A stretch of 64,000 bases of DNA from Kluyvera georgiana ATCC 51603. Its GTDB lineage: Bacteria; Pseudomonadota; Gammaproteobacteria; Enterobacterales; Enterobacteriaceae. Below are positions 49,570-58,620 of the stretch, in pieces. Each line of letters begins with the position of its first letter. Position 1 is the stretch's first letter. A program made the position numbers and the translations under genes. The DNA is taken from positions 1 through 64,000 of the forward strand of contig NZ_LXEU01000043.1 in assembly GCF_001654985.1 (NCBI RefSeq), given 5' to 3'. Below the pieces are notes generated by a model that worked only from the letters and a program-made list of their open reading frames with translations, ran no database searches and was not told the DNA's origin.

Positions 49570-49760
49570 TAGAAAATTTTCATTCTCGGCATAAGGGAAG
49601 CGATCTTCGCCTTACGAAATGTCCGCCCGCGAACATTTCTAATGACAACCCAGGAATCTCTCCTGTTGTCGATAACGTGTTTCGCCTGTACGCGTTACCG
49701 GGTGATGCGCATTAGTTCTTTATTTACAGAGCCTGCAAATAAGCGCGCCATAGTAAGTGA
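49570..49760 (-). promoter_or_regulatory. Degenerate lysC leader (lysine riboswitch relic)
   Basis: The minus-strand leader shares segments with the E. coli lysC leader as I recall it: TTCCTGGGTTGTCA, the hairpin GAAATGTTCGCGGGCGGACATTTC read in two halves (about 49618-49637), and CTTCCCTTATGCCGAG with TGAAAAT nearer the gene. Further upstream, TGGCGCGCTT and GCGCATCACC stand roughly where the L-box core should be, but the conserved core (GGTGC-ATCGCCGA) cannot be found. The aptamer therefore looks decayed while the expression platform persists. Confidence 0.55.
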
Positions 49761-50148
49761 TTTATTCAGAGGGATCGACTTTTTTATTATATTTCATCGT
49801 AAACAAGTGAAAAATCATGCTTTAACGACGTAATGCATACATTAATAATGGTAAATTCATGTAAAAGAATAATAAAACCATGAAAAACTGATGGTTTTCT
49901 TTACATCATCTGGATGTCAGTTGTATGACGCTGTGTAAGATAAACGGTAACAAATTCTTATAAATTTAGCACTATAGCGTTGCTGTTATGTATTGATTTT
50001 AAAAGTGAAAATGACATTTTTCCGCAATGCAAAATAAATGATTGAGTCCAGTGCTAAAACAACATATATTAGCCGCGCTTTTTTACAGGTAACCCTTATA
50101 ACCATTTATTCAATCAGGCGTTAATCTACACCTGGTTGTAGGAGTGAT
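49761..50148. promoter_or_regulatory. AT-rich divergent promoter region, aspartokinase to dat
   Basis: These 388 bases hold no supported gene. They are strongly AT-rich and should contain the divergent promoters. A small palindrome ACATC-ATCTG-GATGT lies at about 49902-49916. AGGAG at 50140-50144 precedes the dat start. Confidence 0.45.
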
Positions 50149-51534
50149 ATGATGACGGATAAAGTCCGTATTGATACTTTAAGTGCTAATTCATTACCAC
50201 AGAGCAATGATACCTTTTTAGCAAGACAGGCTGAGTTTGAATCTAATGTCCGCAGCTATCCGCGTAAACTGCCATTGGCTATTGCCAAAGCGCAGGGCGT
50301 CTGGATTACCGACGTAGAAAATAATCAATATCTTGATTGCCTTGCAGGTGCCGGTACCCTGGCGCTCGGTCACAATCATCCTGAAGTGCTCCAGAGCATT
50401 CAAAGTGTCATCACAAGCGGCTTACCGTTACATACGCTTGACCTTACCACGCCGTTAAAAGATGAGTTTTCATCTTATTTACTGTCTTTATTACCGGGCC
50501 AGGGCAAAGAATATTGCCTGCAGTTCACCGGGCCGTCCGGCGCGGATGCCGTTGAAGCGGCGCTGAAGCTGGCGAAGAAAGTGACCGGCCGTTCCAGCAT
50601 TATCAGCTTCTCAGGCGGCTACCACGGGATGACCCATGGCGCGCTGTCCGTGACCGGCAACCTGTCGCCGAAAGAAGCCGTCAGCAACATGATGGCGGAA
50701 GTGCAGTTTATGCCGTATCCGCATCAGTACCGCTGCCCGCTGGGTATTGGCGGTGAAGCTGGCGTTAAAGCATTAACCTACTACTTCGAAAACCTGATCA
50801 ACGACGTTGAAAGCGGCGTGCGTAAACCGGCTGCGGTGATCCTCGAAGCGGTACAGGGCGAGGGCGGTGTAAACCCGGCTCCGGTCGAGTGGCTGCAGCG
50901 CATTCGTAAAGTCACTCAGGAACACGGCATTCTGCTGATCATCGATGAAGTTCAGGCTGGCTTCGCGCGTACCGGTAAGCTGTTCGCCTTCGAACATGCG
51001 GGTATCGAACCTGACATCATCGTCATGTCCAAAGCGGTGGGCGGTGGTCTGCCGCTGGCGGTTCTGGGTATTAAGAAGCAGTTCGATGCGTGGTCTCCGG
51101 GCCACCACACCGGCACTTTCCGCGGCAACCAGCTGGCGATGGCCACCGGTCTGACAACGCTGAAGATCCTCAAAGACGACAAGATTGCCGACAAAGTTGC
51201 CGCCCAGGGCGAGTGGCTGAAAGGCAAACTGGCTGACCTGCAGAAACGTTACCCGGTGATTGGCCAGGTGCGCGGTCTGGGTCTGATGATCGGTCTGGAA
51301 ATCGTTAAGCCGAACGAAGCGCAGGATCACATGGGCTGCTACCCGGCCGATGGCGAGCTGTCCGCGCTGCTGCAGAAAAAATGCTTCGAAAACGGGCTGA
51401 TTCTGGAGCGCGGCGGTCGTAACGGTTGCGTACTGCGCCTGCTGCCGTCTCTGCTGATCACTAACGCTGAGCTGGAAGTGTTCCTCGATAAATTCGAAAA
51501 CGCCCTGCTGGGCGCTGGCGTAAAGCCGGTTTAA
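50149..51534 (+). CDS. dat: Diaminobutyrate-2-oxoglutarate transaminase
   Basis: Dat moves an amino group from glutamate to aspartate 4-semialdehyde, making L-2,4-diaminobutyrate. The 461-residue class III aminotransferase has the cofactor Asp266 (IIDEVQ), PLP Lys295 (VMSKAVGGG) and the [12 protein letters not shown] loop. Length and sequence fit the enzyme described from Enterobacter aerogenes and Acinetobacter. Two adjacent ATGs (50149 and 50152) follow AGGAG. ddc starts 15 bases after the stop, forming the two-gene 1,3-diaminopropane pathway. The first about 300 bases are more AT-rich than the rest. Confidence 0.94.
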   Translation: MMTDKVRIDTLSANSLPQSNDTFLARQAEFESNVRSYPRKLPLAIAKAQGVWITDVENNQYLDCLAGAGTLALGHNHPEVLQSIQSVITSGLPLHTLDLTTPLKDEFSSYLLSLLPGQGKEYCLQFTGPSGADAVEAALKLAKKVTGRSSIISFSGGYHGMTHGALSVTGNLSPKEAVSNMMAEVQFMPYPHQYRCPLGIGGEAGVKALTYYFENLINDVESGVRKPAAVILEAVQGEGGVNPAPVEWLQRIRKVTQEHGILLIIDEVQAGFARTGKLFAFEHAGIEPDIIVMSKAVGGGLPLAVLGIKKQFDAWSPGHHTGTFRGNQLAMATGLTTLKILKDDKIADKVAAQGEWLKGKLADLQKRYPVIGQVRGLGLMIGLEIVKPNEAQDHMGCYPADGELSALLQKKCFENGLILERGGRNGCVLRLLPSLLITNAELEVFLDKFENALLGAGVKPV

Positions 51535-51549
51535 ACGGAGTTGGATCGA

Positions 51550-53013
51550 ATGTCAGACGTAAACCCGATTCTGTCCGGCTCGGCGCAGAGCATTGCCGCC
51601 TACCAGGACGCTATCGAGCAGAGTACGCAAGCGGTCGTTGAATGGTTGAAGCAGCCTGAAATGTATCAGGGCAAAACCGTTGAGCAGCTGCGCGAACGTA
51701 TCAACCTGAATTTTACGTCTCAGGGCCTGGGCAACCAGGCCGCTATTGAGCGTGCGGTTGAATACTTTCTCAAAGACAGCCTGTTGGTTCACCATGCGCA
51801 GTGCGTGGCGCACCTTCACTGCCCAAGCCTGGTGATTAGCCAGGCGGCGGAAGTGCTGATCAACGCCACTAACCAGAGCATGGACTCCTGGGACCAGAGC
51901 CCGTCGGCCACGATCATTGAGATCAAACTGATCGAATGGCTGCGTGAGCAGGTGGGCTATGCGGCAGGTGATGCAGGCGTGTTCACCAGCGGCGGCACCC
52001 AGAGCAATCTGATGGGCCTGATGCTGGCGCGCGATGCGTTCTTTGCTCGCCAGGGGCACTCCATTCAGCAGAATGGTCTGACCGGCGACCTGAGCAAAAT
52101 CAAAGTGTTCTGCTCTGAAAGCGCGCATTTCTCCGTGCAGAAAAACATGGCGCTGATGGGACTGGGCTACCGCTCCGTTACTCAGGTGAAGACCGATGCA
52201 TACTCGCGTATGGATCTGGCGGACCTGAAAGACAAGCTGGCCCAGGCACAAGCCAACGGCGAGCAGGTGATGGCGATCGTCGCCACTGCGGGAACCACCG
52301 ATGCGGGCGCCATCGACCCGCTGGCGGATATCGCGGCGCTGGCGGCAGAGCACCAGATCTGGATGCACGTGGATGCGGCATGGGGCGGGGCGTTACTGCT
52401 GTCTGAGAAATATCGTCACTTCCTGAACGGCCTTGAGCTGGCAGACTCCGTGACGCTGGACTTCCACAAGCAGTTCTTCCAGACCATCAGCTGCGGCGCG
52501 TTCCTGTTGAAAGACGCGCGTCACTATGAGCTGATGCGTTACCAGGCGGCATATCTGAACTCTGATTTCGATGAAGAGCACGGCGTACCGAACCTGGTGT
52601 CGAAGTCGCTGCAGACCACGCGCCGTTTCGACGCGCTGAAGCTGTGGATGGGCCTCGAAGCGCTGGGTAAAAAGCAGTATGCCGAGATCATTGATAACGG
52701 CGTCACGCTGGCGCGTGATGTTGCTGAGTTTGTGAAAACCCAGCCGCATCTGGAGCTGGTGATGGAGCCGCAGCTGGCAAGCGTGCTGTTCCGCTTCCGT
52801 TCGGCAAGCGACGATATGGCGTTTGTTGCGCTGCTCAACCAGCGTATCGGCGACGTGCTGCTGGCTTCCGGTAGCGCTAACGTCGGCGTCACCGAAGCCG
52901 ATGGCATCACCTGCCTGAAGCTGACGCTGCTGAACCCGACCGTGTGCCTGGAGGATGTGAAAGTCCTGCTGGCGAGCGTGAAGGCAACGGCTGAGCAACT
53001 GCTGAAAGCCTGA
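51550..53013 (+). CDS. ddc: L-2,4-diaminobutyrate decarboxylase
   Basis: Ddc converts diaminobutyrate to 1,3-diaminopropane. The 487-residue group II PLP decarboxylase has FTSGGTQSNLMGLMLARD, the cofactor Asp in HVDAAWGG and the PLP Lys307 after His306 (LDFHKQFF). ATG 51550 follows ACGGAG; an in-frame TTG at 51541 is less likely. It is co-transcribed with dat and followed by a strong terminator. The group also contains glutamate and tyrosine decarboxylases, but pairing with dat fixes the substrate. Confidence 0.94.
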   Translation: MSDVNPILSGSAQSIAAYQDAIEQSTQAVVEWLKQPEMYQGKTVEQLRERINLNFTSQGLGNQAAIERAVEYFLKDSLLVHHAQCVAHLHCPSLVISQAAEVLINATNQSMDSWDQSPSATIIEIKLIEWLREQVGYAAGDAGVFTSGGTQSNLMGLMLARDAFFARQGHSIQQNGLTGDLSKIKVFCSESAHFSVQKNMALMGLGYRSVTQVKTDAYSRMDLADLKDKLAQAQANGEQVMAIVATAGTTDAGAIDPLADIAALAAEHQIWMHVDAAWGGALLLSEKYRHFLNGLELADSVTLDFHKQFFQTISCGAFLLKDARHYELMRYQAAYLNSDFDEEHGVPNLVSKSLQTTRRFDALKLWMGLEALGKKQYAEIIDNGVTLARDVAEFVKTQPHLELVMEPQLASVLFRFRSASDDMAFVALLNQRIGDVLLASGSANVGVTEADGITCLKLTLLNPTVCLEDVKVLLASVKATAEQLLKA

Positions 53014-53051
53014 ATTTTCAGGCTTGCTCGCGAGCCCTGACGGGCAGACGA

Positions 53052-53084
53052 ATCCGGAAGCGTTTACGCTTCCGGATTTTTTTA
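53052..53084 (+). terminator. Rho-independent terminator of dat-ddc
   Basis: ATCCGGAAGCGT-TT-ACGCTTCCGGAT forms a 12-pair stem followed by TTTTTTTAT, ending the dat-ddc transcript 38 bases after the ddc stop. Confidence 0.95.
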
Positions 53085-53209
53085 TCCTCGCGACCAAACG
53101 TCCTCGCGGTGGTTTTTGTGGTTCAGAGCACAAAAAATAAATTATGCGCCAACGCCGGGTCGATTTCCCCGCATCATAAACGCCTGTGATGGTGATGATG
53201 GGGGATGAG

Positions 53210-55975
53210 ATGCGTAAAACGGAACTATTAGCTTTTCTACAAAATCAGACGGATTTTTTTGACCCCGATAATCTGAGCGACGTTTTTACCGCCAGCGATC
53301 TGGCTCAGCGTTTTGCCATGCAGCGCAATACCGCCAGTCATTACCTCAATCAGCTGGTTGCTCAGGATGTTCTGGTGAAGATCAACACGCGTCCGGTTTA
53401 CTTCCTGCATAAAAAGGCGTTCAGCCAGCAGTTCTTTCCGCTATCCCGTAACGAGTACGCCAGCATGGCGGAACTGCTTGCTGAGAGCGATCGTCAGCCG
53501 GAGCCGGTCGATCATTTTTCACTGCTGACCGGCCATGACGGTAGCCTGCGAAAGCCCATTGAACAGATGAAAACCGCGCTGTTTTATCCTGACGGCGGGC
53601 TGCCGCTGCTTATCACCGGTGACAGCGGTACCGGGAAAAGCTATATGGCGGAACTGATGCACGAATACGCTATCGCGCAGGGGCTGCTGGCCCCCGAAGC
53701 CCCCTTTGTCAGCTTCAACTGCGCGCAGTATGCCAACAACCCGGAACTGCTGGCTGCCAACCTGTTTGGCTATGTCAAAGGGGCTTTTACCGGCGCGCAG
53801 AGCGATAAAGCCGGGGCCTTCGAGGCGGCGAACGGCGGGCTGCTGTTTCTCGATGAAGTTCATCGTCTGAACGCGGAAGGGCAGGAAAAGCTGTTTACCT
53901 GGCTGGATCGTAAAGAGATATACCGCGTTGGAGAGTCCGCGCAGGGGGTGCCAGTCTCGCTGCGGCTGGTATTTGCTACTACCGAAGACATTCACAGCAC
54001 CTTCCTGACAACTTTTATTCGCCGTATCCCGATTCTCATCAGCCTGCCGGATTTACAGCATCGCAGCCGCCACGAGAAAGAGGCGCTGATGCTGCAATTT
54101 TTCTGGCAGGAAGCACGAACGCTCAACGCACGGCTACAGCTGACGCCGAGGTTGTTGCAGGGGCTGACGCACTATGTTTATCGCGGCAATGTTGGCGAGA
54201 TGAAGAATGTGATCAAATACGCGGTGGCTTCGGCCTGGGCCCGGCGGCCGGGCAGCGAAGTGCTTAATGTGACGCTGCACGATCTGCCGGAGAACATCGT
54301 GGCCGCAACGCCCGCGCTCAATGAGCCGCTCTCCCAGGAAGAGCCGCTGCTTGTTGAGCCCCACACCAACCTGCACTGGCTACAGCGCGCGCGCGATCCG
54401 GCGCAGAGCCTGATTTACGATACCCAGTGCCGCGTGCTGGCGCTGTATGAAGCGGTGCTGAGTCAGAAAAGCAGCTGGGAGGAGGCGCAAAAAAGCATGG
54501 GCGAAGAGATTGAAACGCTCTTTGACCGGCTGATTTTCGATAACTCTGACGCCCACAGTGCCCATATGCTGCTGCTGGCCACGCAGCAGGTGCGGGAAGA
54601 GTTCTATCGGCTGGAAAAACGCTTCAATATTCAGTTTAACGGCAACTGTATTTATGCCCTGAGCCACTATCTTATCCATCGCTCCCGCCAGACACTGTCC
54701 ACTTTAAGCCGCGAGAAAAGCCGCCAGCTGGAGAATTTTCTCGTGCAGAAATTTCCGCTGCTGTACCGCTTTTGCGAGGCGATCCTCGCCGCGCTGGCGC
54801 TGAAGCTTGATATCGAACCACGGCGCGTGGATCTGCTCTTGCTGGTACTGTGGCTGCAAAAAACCGGCGCCGTCAGCCAGCAGCAGGTGACCCGGGCGAT
54901 CGTTCTGGCCCACGGCTATGCGACCGCCAGCAGTATCGCCAACGTGGCGAATCGGCTGCTGAAAAGCCAGCTGTTCGAGTCGTTTGATATGCCGCTTGAT
55001 GTGACCCCCGAGGCGATCGCCAACCAGGTTCAGAGCTACATTGAGAGTCATGCGCTGGGTTCCGGGCTGATTATTCTGGTCGATATGGGCTCGCTAAAGG
55101 CGATTCACAGTCACTTTAATCGCCGCCTGTCGACGCCGGTCGCAATCGTCAACAACGTCTCGACCAGCATGGCGATGTATGTGGGAGAACGCATATTGCA
55201 GGGGGATATGCTGGAAGATATTGTGCGGGAGATTGGCGGCGCGCTGGCCGTTGAGCATCAGCTTTATTACCCGCAAGCCGATAAACCGAGGGCCATTCTC
55301 ACCACCTGCGCGACCGGTATGGGGGCGGCGGCTAACCTGTCGGCACTATTAAGCGCCAGCATCCCGGCTGCGCTGGCCATTGATATTGTGGCCTGCGATG
55401 TCGATACGTTGGCCTGTCCGGCACGTCGTGAGCCGCTGCTCAGCCGCTACGAGGTGCTGGCGGTGGTCGGCACGCTCGATCCTCATCTCGAGGCGCTACC
55501 GTGGATCTCGCTGGATTCGCTGATATCAGGCGAGGGCAGTAGGCCGCTGATGCGCATTTTTGGCGAGCTGGCGACGGCTGAGCAGGTGAGCGAAATTAAT
55601 AACCTGCTGCTCAAGAACTTCTCGCTGCGCCGGGTCATTGAGTCGGTAACGATCCTTGATACGGGGAAAGTGATAAATCAGGTAGAGCAGTTTTTATTGC
55701 GCTATGAGCACCTTGCCGGCTGCCAGGTGGCTAACGATCGGAAGGTGGCGCTGTATGTTCATATTAGCTGCCTGATTGAGCGGCTGATCCGTAATGCCTC
55801 GCCGACTCACGATGCGGGGAAACAGTGTCCGGAGAGCGAACTGGTTATTCTGCGAGAGGCCTTTAGTGTCATAGAAAGCGGATATAGTGTCAAAATCCCG
55901 CGTATTGAGCTTTGTTACATTCTCGATATCCTGACGCGCGAAACAGAATATATTCAGCAAGATCAAGAGTTTTAA
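53210..55975 (+). CDS. gfrR: LevR-type sigma-54 activator of the gfr PTS operon
   Basis: This activator of about 921 residues has an N-terminal winged helix (TASDLAQRFAMQRNTASHYL), an AAA+ sigma-54 interaction domain with Walker A GDSGTGKS (about 137-144), GAFTGA (191-196) and Walker B LLFLDEVH, then PTS regulation domains and an EIIA/EIIB-like portion (RAILTTCATGMGAAANLSAL). Phosphorylation by PTS proteins would set its activity. ATG 53210 (MRKTELL) follows a G-run; earlier in-frame starts (53186-53198) add a Met/Val-rich tail with no better site. It is followed after 100 bases by a sigma-54 promoter and gfrA. By order and content it fits Salmonella GfrR. Confidence 0.88.
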   Translation: MRKTELLAFLQNQTDFFDPDNLSDVFTASDLAQRFAMQRNTASHYLNQLVAQDVLVKINTRPVYFLHKKAFSQQFFPLSRNEYASMAELLAESDRQPEPVDHFSLLTGHDGSLRKPIEQMKTALFYPDGGLPLLITGDSGTGKSYMAELMHEYAIAQGLLAPEAPFVSFNCAQYANNPELLAANLFGYVKGAFTGAQSDKAGAFEAANGGLLFLDEVHRLNAEGQEKLFTWLDRKEIYRVGESAQGVPVSLRLVFATTEDIHSTFLTTFIRRIPILISLPDLQHRSRHEKEALMLQFFWQEARTLNARLQLTPRLLQGLTHYVYRGNVGEMKNVIKYAVASAWARRPGSEVLNVTLHDLPENIVAATPALNEPLSQEEPLLVEPHTNLHWLQRARDPAQSLIYDTQCRVLALYEAVLSQKSSWEEAQKSMGEEIETLFDRLIFDNSDAHSAHMLLLATQQVREEFYRLEKRFNIQFNGNCIYALSHYLIHRSRQTLSTLSREKSRQLENFLVQKFPLLYRFCEAILAALALKLDIEPRRVDLLLLVLWLQKTGAVSQQQVTRAIVLAHGYATASSIANVANRLLKSQLFESFDMPLDVTPEAIANQVQSYIESHALGSGLIILVDMGSLKAIHSHFNRRLSTPVAIVNNVSTSMAMYVGERILQGDMLEDIVREIGGALAVEHQLYYPQADKPRAILTTCATGMGAAANLSALLSASIPAALAIDIVACDVDTLACPARREPLLSRYEVLAVVGTLDPHLEALPWISLDSLISGEGSRPLMRIFGELATAEQVSEINNLLLKNFSLRRVIESVTILDTGKVINQVEQFLLRYEHLAGCQVANDRKVALYVHISCLIERLIRNASPTHDAGKQCPESELVILREAFSVIESGYSVKIPRIELCYILDILTRETEYIQQDQEF

Positions 55976-56022
55976 CACCCTTCATCTTTTCATTCTGAGC
56001 CTGACCGGTGCGCCACTGTTTC

Positions 56023-56038
56023 TGGCATGCCGGTTGCA
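56023..56038 (+). promoter_or_regulatory. Sigma-54 promoter of gfrABCDEF
   Basis: TGGCATGCCGGTTGCA matches the RpoN consensus TGGCAYRNNNNTTGCW at every fixed position. It lies 38 bases before the gfrA start and just after the gene for its presumed activator. Confidence 0.93.
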
Positions 56039-56075
56039 ATAAGAGAAAGCAGTGGAATGCGCTTTCGAGGTAAGG

Positions 56076-56498
56076 ATGAAACGACACTATATTTTTGCCA
56101 GTCATGGCACTTTCGCCAACGGCCTGTTGAATTCCGTGGAGCTGATTCTCGGTAAGCAGCCGGATATTCACACCCTGTGCGCCTATGTAGATGATGACGT
56201 TGACCTGACCCAACAGGTCGAATCACTGCTGGCGAACTTTCTCGCCGACGATGAACTGATTGTGATTACCGATATCTTCGCCGGTAGCGTGAACAATGAA
56301 TTTGTCCGCTTTTTATCGCGCCCGCACTTTCATTTATTGTCCGGTCTGAATTTACCGCTAATTATCGACTTACTTATTTCCACGCAGGAAAGGGATACCG
56401 ATAAATTAATTTCTGAAGCGCTAGCTAGCGCTAAAGAGAGCATTCAGTACTGCAATCATACCATTGCCAGTGCGACGACCATTGATAAAGACTTCTGA
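56076..56498 (+). CDS. gfrA: PTS EIIA component, mannose family (glucoselysine/fructoselysine)
   Basis: The 140-residue EIIA-man protein carries the phospho-accepting His10 in IFASHGTFANG. It receives phosphate from HPr and hands it to GfrB. ATG 56076 follows GAGG and is preferred over an in-frame ATG at 56052. It is the first gene of the sigma-54-driven operon gfrABCDEF. Confidence 0.9.
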   Translation: MKRHYIFASHGTFANGLLNSVELILGKQPDIHTLCAYVDDDVDLTQQVESLLANFLADDELIVITDIFAGSVNNEFVRFLSRPHFHLLSGLNLPLIIDLLISTQERDTDKLISEALASAKESIQYCNHTIASATTIDKDF

Positions 56499-56512
56499 AC
56501 ACAGGAGGCGTC

Positions 56513-56983
56513 ATGATTAAATTTTTAAGGGTAGATCATCGTTTACTTCACGGTCAGGTAGCTTTTTCCTGGACGCAATATGTTGGCGCAGACTGCATTT
56601 TAATTGCTAACGACAATGTGCCCAACGATGAACTGCGGAAAACCACGATCAAGCTCGCTAAACCGCCTTCAGTCAAGCTGGTGATTAAAAATATCGATGA
56701 CTCAATCGAGTCGATAAAAAGCGGCGTCACGGATAAATACAAATTATTTATTGTCGTGGAATCGGTGACTGATGCCTGGCGCATCGTGAATGCCGTTGAG
56801 GGTATCAGCAGTATTAATTTGGGTGGGATTAAAGCGAAAGAGGGCAGCCAGAATATCTCTAAGGCGATTAATTTATTGCCGGAAGAAATCGTGCAGCTGC
56901 AGCAGCTCATCGACAGCGGCGTTGAGGTCGAAATTCGCCAGGTCCCGAACGATCGCAAACAGCTTTTAGCGGAATGTCTTTAA
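56513..56983 (+). CDS. gfrB: PTS EIIB component, mannose family
   Basis: The 156-residue EIIB-man/sorbose protein has the active His13 in RVDHRLLHGQVAFSW. It passes phosphate to the sugar-amine during import by GfrCD. An AGGAGG ribosome-binding site precedes ATG 56513. It lies 14 bases after gfrA. Confidence 0.92.
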   Translation: MIKFLRVDHRLLHGQVAFSWTQYVGADCILIANDNVPNDELRKTTIKLAKPPSVKLVIKNIDDSIESIKSGVTDKYKLFIVVESVTDAWRIVNAVEGISSINLGGIKAKEGSQNISKAINLLPEEIVQLQQLIDSGVEVEIRQVPNDRKQLLAECL

Positions 56984-56999
56984 TTCCGGAGGACAGATT

Positions 57000-57779
57000 A
57001 TGGTAGAGGCTCTGTTACTCGGTCTGGTGGCGTTTATCGCGCAATCAGAGTACGCGATGGGAACATCGCTCATTTCGCGGCCAATCGTCACCGGCTTGCT
57101 AACCGGGTTAGTACTGGGGGATGTGCAAACCGGCGTCATTATGGGGGCCACGCTGGAGCTGGCGTTTATTGGCTCTTTCTCGGTGGGCGCATCGATTCCG
57201 CCCGATGTGGTCACCGGTGGCATACTCGGCGTGGCGTTTGCGATTACCTCCGGTGCGGGCACGGAAACGGCGCTGCTGCTGGGCCTGCCGATTGCCACCC
57301 TGACGCTGATTTTGAAAAACGTCTACCTGGGGATGTTTATTCCCTGGCTCAGTCAGAAGGCTGATGGTTATGCCGAACAGGCGGATACGCGCGGCATTGA
57401 GCGTATGCACCTTATTGCTGGATTCGGGCTGTCGTTAATGCTGGCGACGGTGGTCACGGTATCGTTTCTTGTCGGCAGTAATGCGGTGAAATCGCTGCTG
57501 GATGCGATCCCGGAATTTATCAAACACGGCCTCAGCGTGGCGACCGGCATTATTCCGGCGCTCGGCTTCGCAATGCTCGCCAGGCTACTGATTAACAAGA
57601 AAGTTGCGCCGTATTTTTTCCTCGGCTTTGTGTTGATGGCCTATCTGAAAATCCCGGTAACCGGAATAGCCATTCTGGGCGCTATCGTGGCGGTGGTGAT
57701 GGTCAACGTTACCGCGCTTCATTCACCCCGTACGGCCACAGAACAAGGAGTCAGCGATGACGACGAAGATAATTTCTGA
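57000..57779 (+). CDS. gfrC: PTS EIIC component, mannose family
   Basis: The 259-residue integral membrane protein of the EIIC-sorbose/mannose type has GTSLISRPIVTGLLTGLVLG and LELAFIGSFSVGASIPPD, the family signature. With GfrD it forms the transport channel. Its 3' end overlaps gfrD by 23 bases. Confidence 0.92.
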   Translation: MVEALLLGLVAFIAQSEYAMGTSLISRPIVTGLLTGLVLGDVQTGVIMGATLELAFIGSFSVGASIPPDVVTGGILGVAFAITSGAGTETALLLGLPIATLTLILKNVYLGMFIPWLSQKADGYAEQADTRGIERMHLIAGFGLSLMLATVVTVSFLVGSNAVKSLLDAIPEFIKHGLSVATGIIPALGFAMLARLLINKKVAPYFFLGFVLMAYLKIPVTGIAILGAIVAVVMVNVTALHSPRTATEQGVSDDDEDNF

Positions 57780-58608
57780 AGAATCCCTGCCGCCGCAGGT
57801 AGAGGAAGAAACCCGCATAACGCCACGCGATCTGCGTCGAGTGTTCTGGCGCTCCTTTCAGATGGAGTTTTCATGGAACTATGAGCGGCAGATGAACCTC
57901 GCTTTTGTCTACGCGCTGATCCCGGTACTGAAGAAACTCTATCCGCGGAAAGAGGAGCTGGCCGGGGCGCTGAAGCGGCATCTGGTGTTCTTCAATACCA
58001 CGCCGCACATCGTCACCCTGTTGCTGGGAATTACCACGGCGATGGAGGAGAAAAATAGCCAGCAGAACAAGATGGACGCCAGCGCGATTGATAACGTTAA
58101 AGCGTCGCTGATGGGACCGCTTGCCGGGCTGGGAGACTCTTTCTTTTGGGGAACGCTGCGGCTGATCGCCACCGGCATCGGCACCAGTCTGGCGCTGAAG
58201 GGCAATATCCTTGGGCCAATTTTATTTCTGCTGGTGTTCAACGTGCCGCACATCCTGGTGCGCTGGTTCTTCACGCGCTGGGGTTACGTACTGGGGACAG
58301 GCGTGCTGCAGCGGATCCAGAAAAGCGGAATGATGGAAAGCCTGACCTACGGGGCGTCGATTATCGGCCTGATGGTGGTGGGGGCGATGACTGCCTCGAT
58401 GATTGATATCACCATTCCCATCTCTTTTGGTGCCGGGGAGGCGAAAACCCAGGTGCAGGACATTATCAACGACATTATGCCTTGTCTGCTGCCACTGGTG
58501 AGTTTTGGCATTGTCTACTGGCTGCTGGGGCGAAAGGTCAAACCGCTCACGATTATTGGCGGGATGGCGCTGGTGGGCATTGCTGGATCGTGGATTGGAT
58601 TATTTTAA
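57757..58608 (+). CDS. gfrD: PTS EIID component, mannose family
   Basis: The 283-residue EIID protein begins with a soluble segment and the conserved LRRVFWRSFQMEFSWNYERQ, then LVFFNTTPHIVTLLLGITTA and MGPLAGLGDSFFWGTLRL. A C-terminal pair of helices ends it. AAGGAG within gfrC precedes ATG 57757, so the overlap implies translational coupling. Confidence 0.92.
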   Translation: MTTKIISEESLPPQVEEETRITPRDLRRVFWRSFQMEFSWNYERQMNLAFVYALIPVLKKLYPRKEELAGALKRHLVFFNTTPHIVTLLLGITTAMEEKNSQQNKMDASAIDNVKASLMGPLAGLGDSFFWGTLRLIATGIGTSLALKGNILGPILFLLVFNVPHILVRWFFTRWGYVLGTGVLQRIQKSGMMESLTYGASIIGLMVVGAMTASMIDITIPISFGAGEAKTQVQDIINDIMPCLLPLVSFGIVYWLLGRKVKPLTIIGGMALVGIAGSWIGLF

Positions 58609-58620
58609 CGGGAGATGAAT

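Noticed and set aside
49570-49760. Intact lysine riboswitch
   Set aside because: The invariant L-box core could not be found; reported instead as a probable relic.
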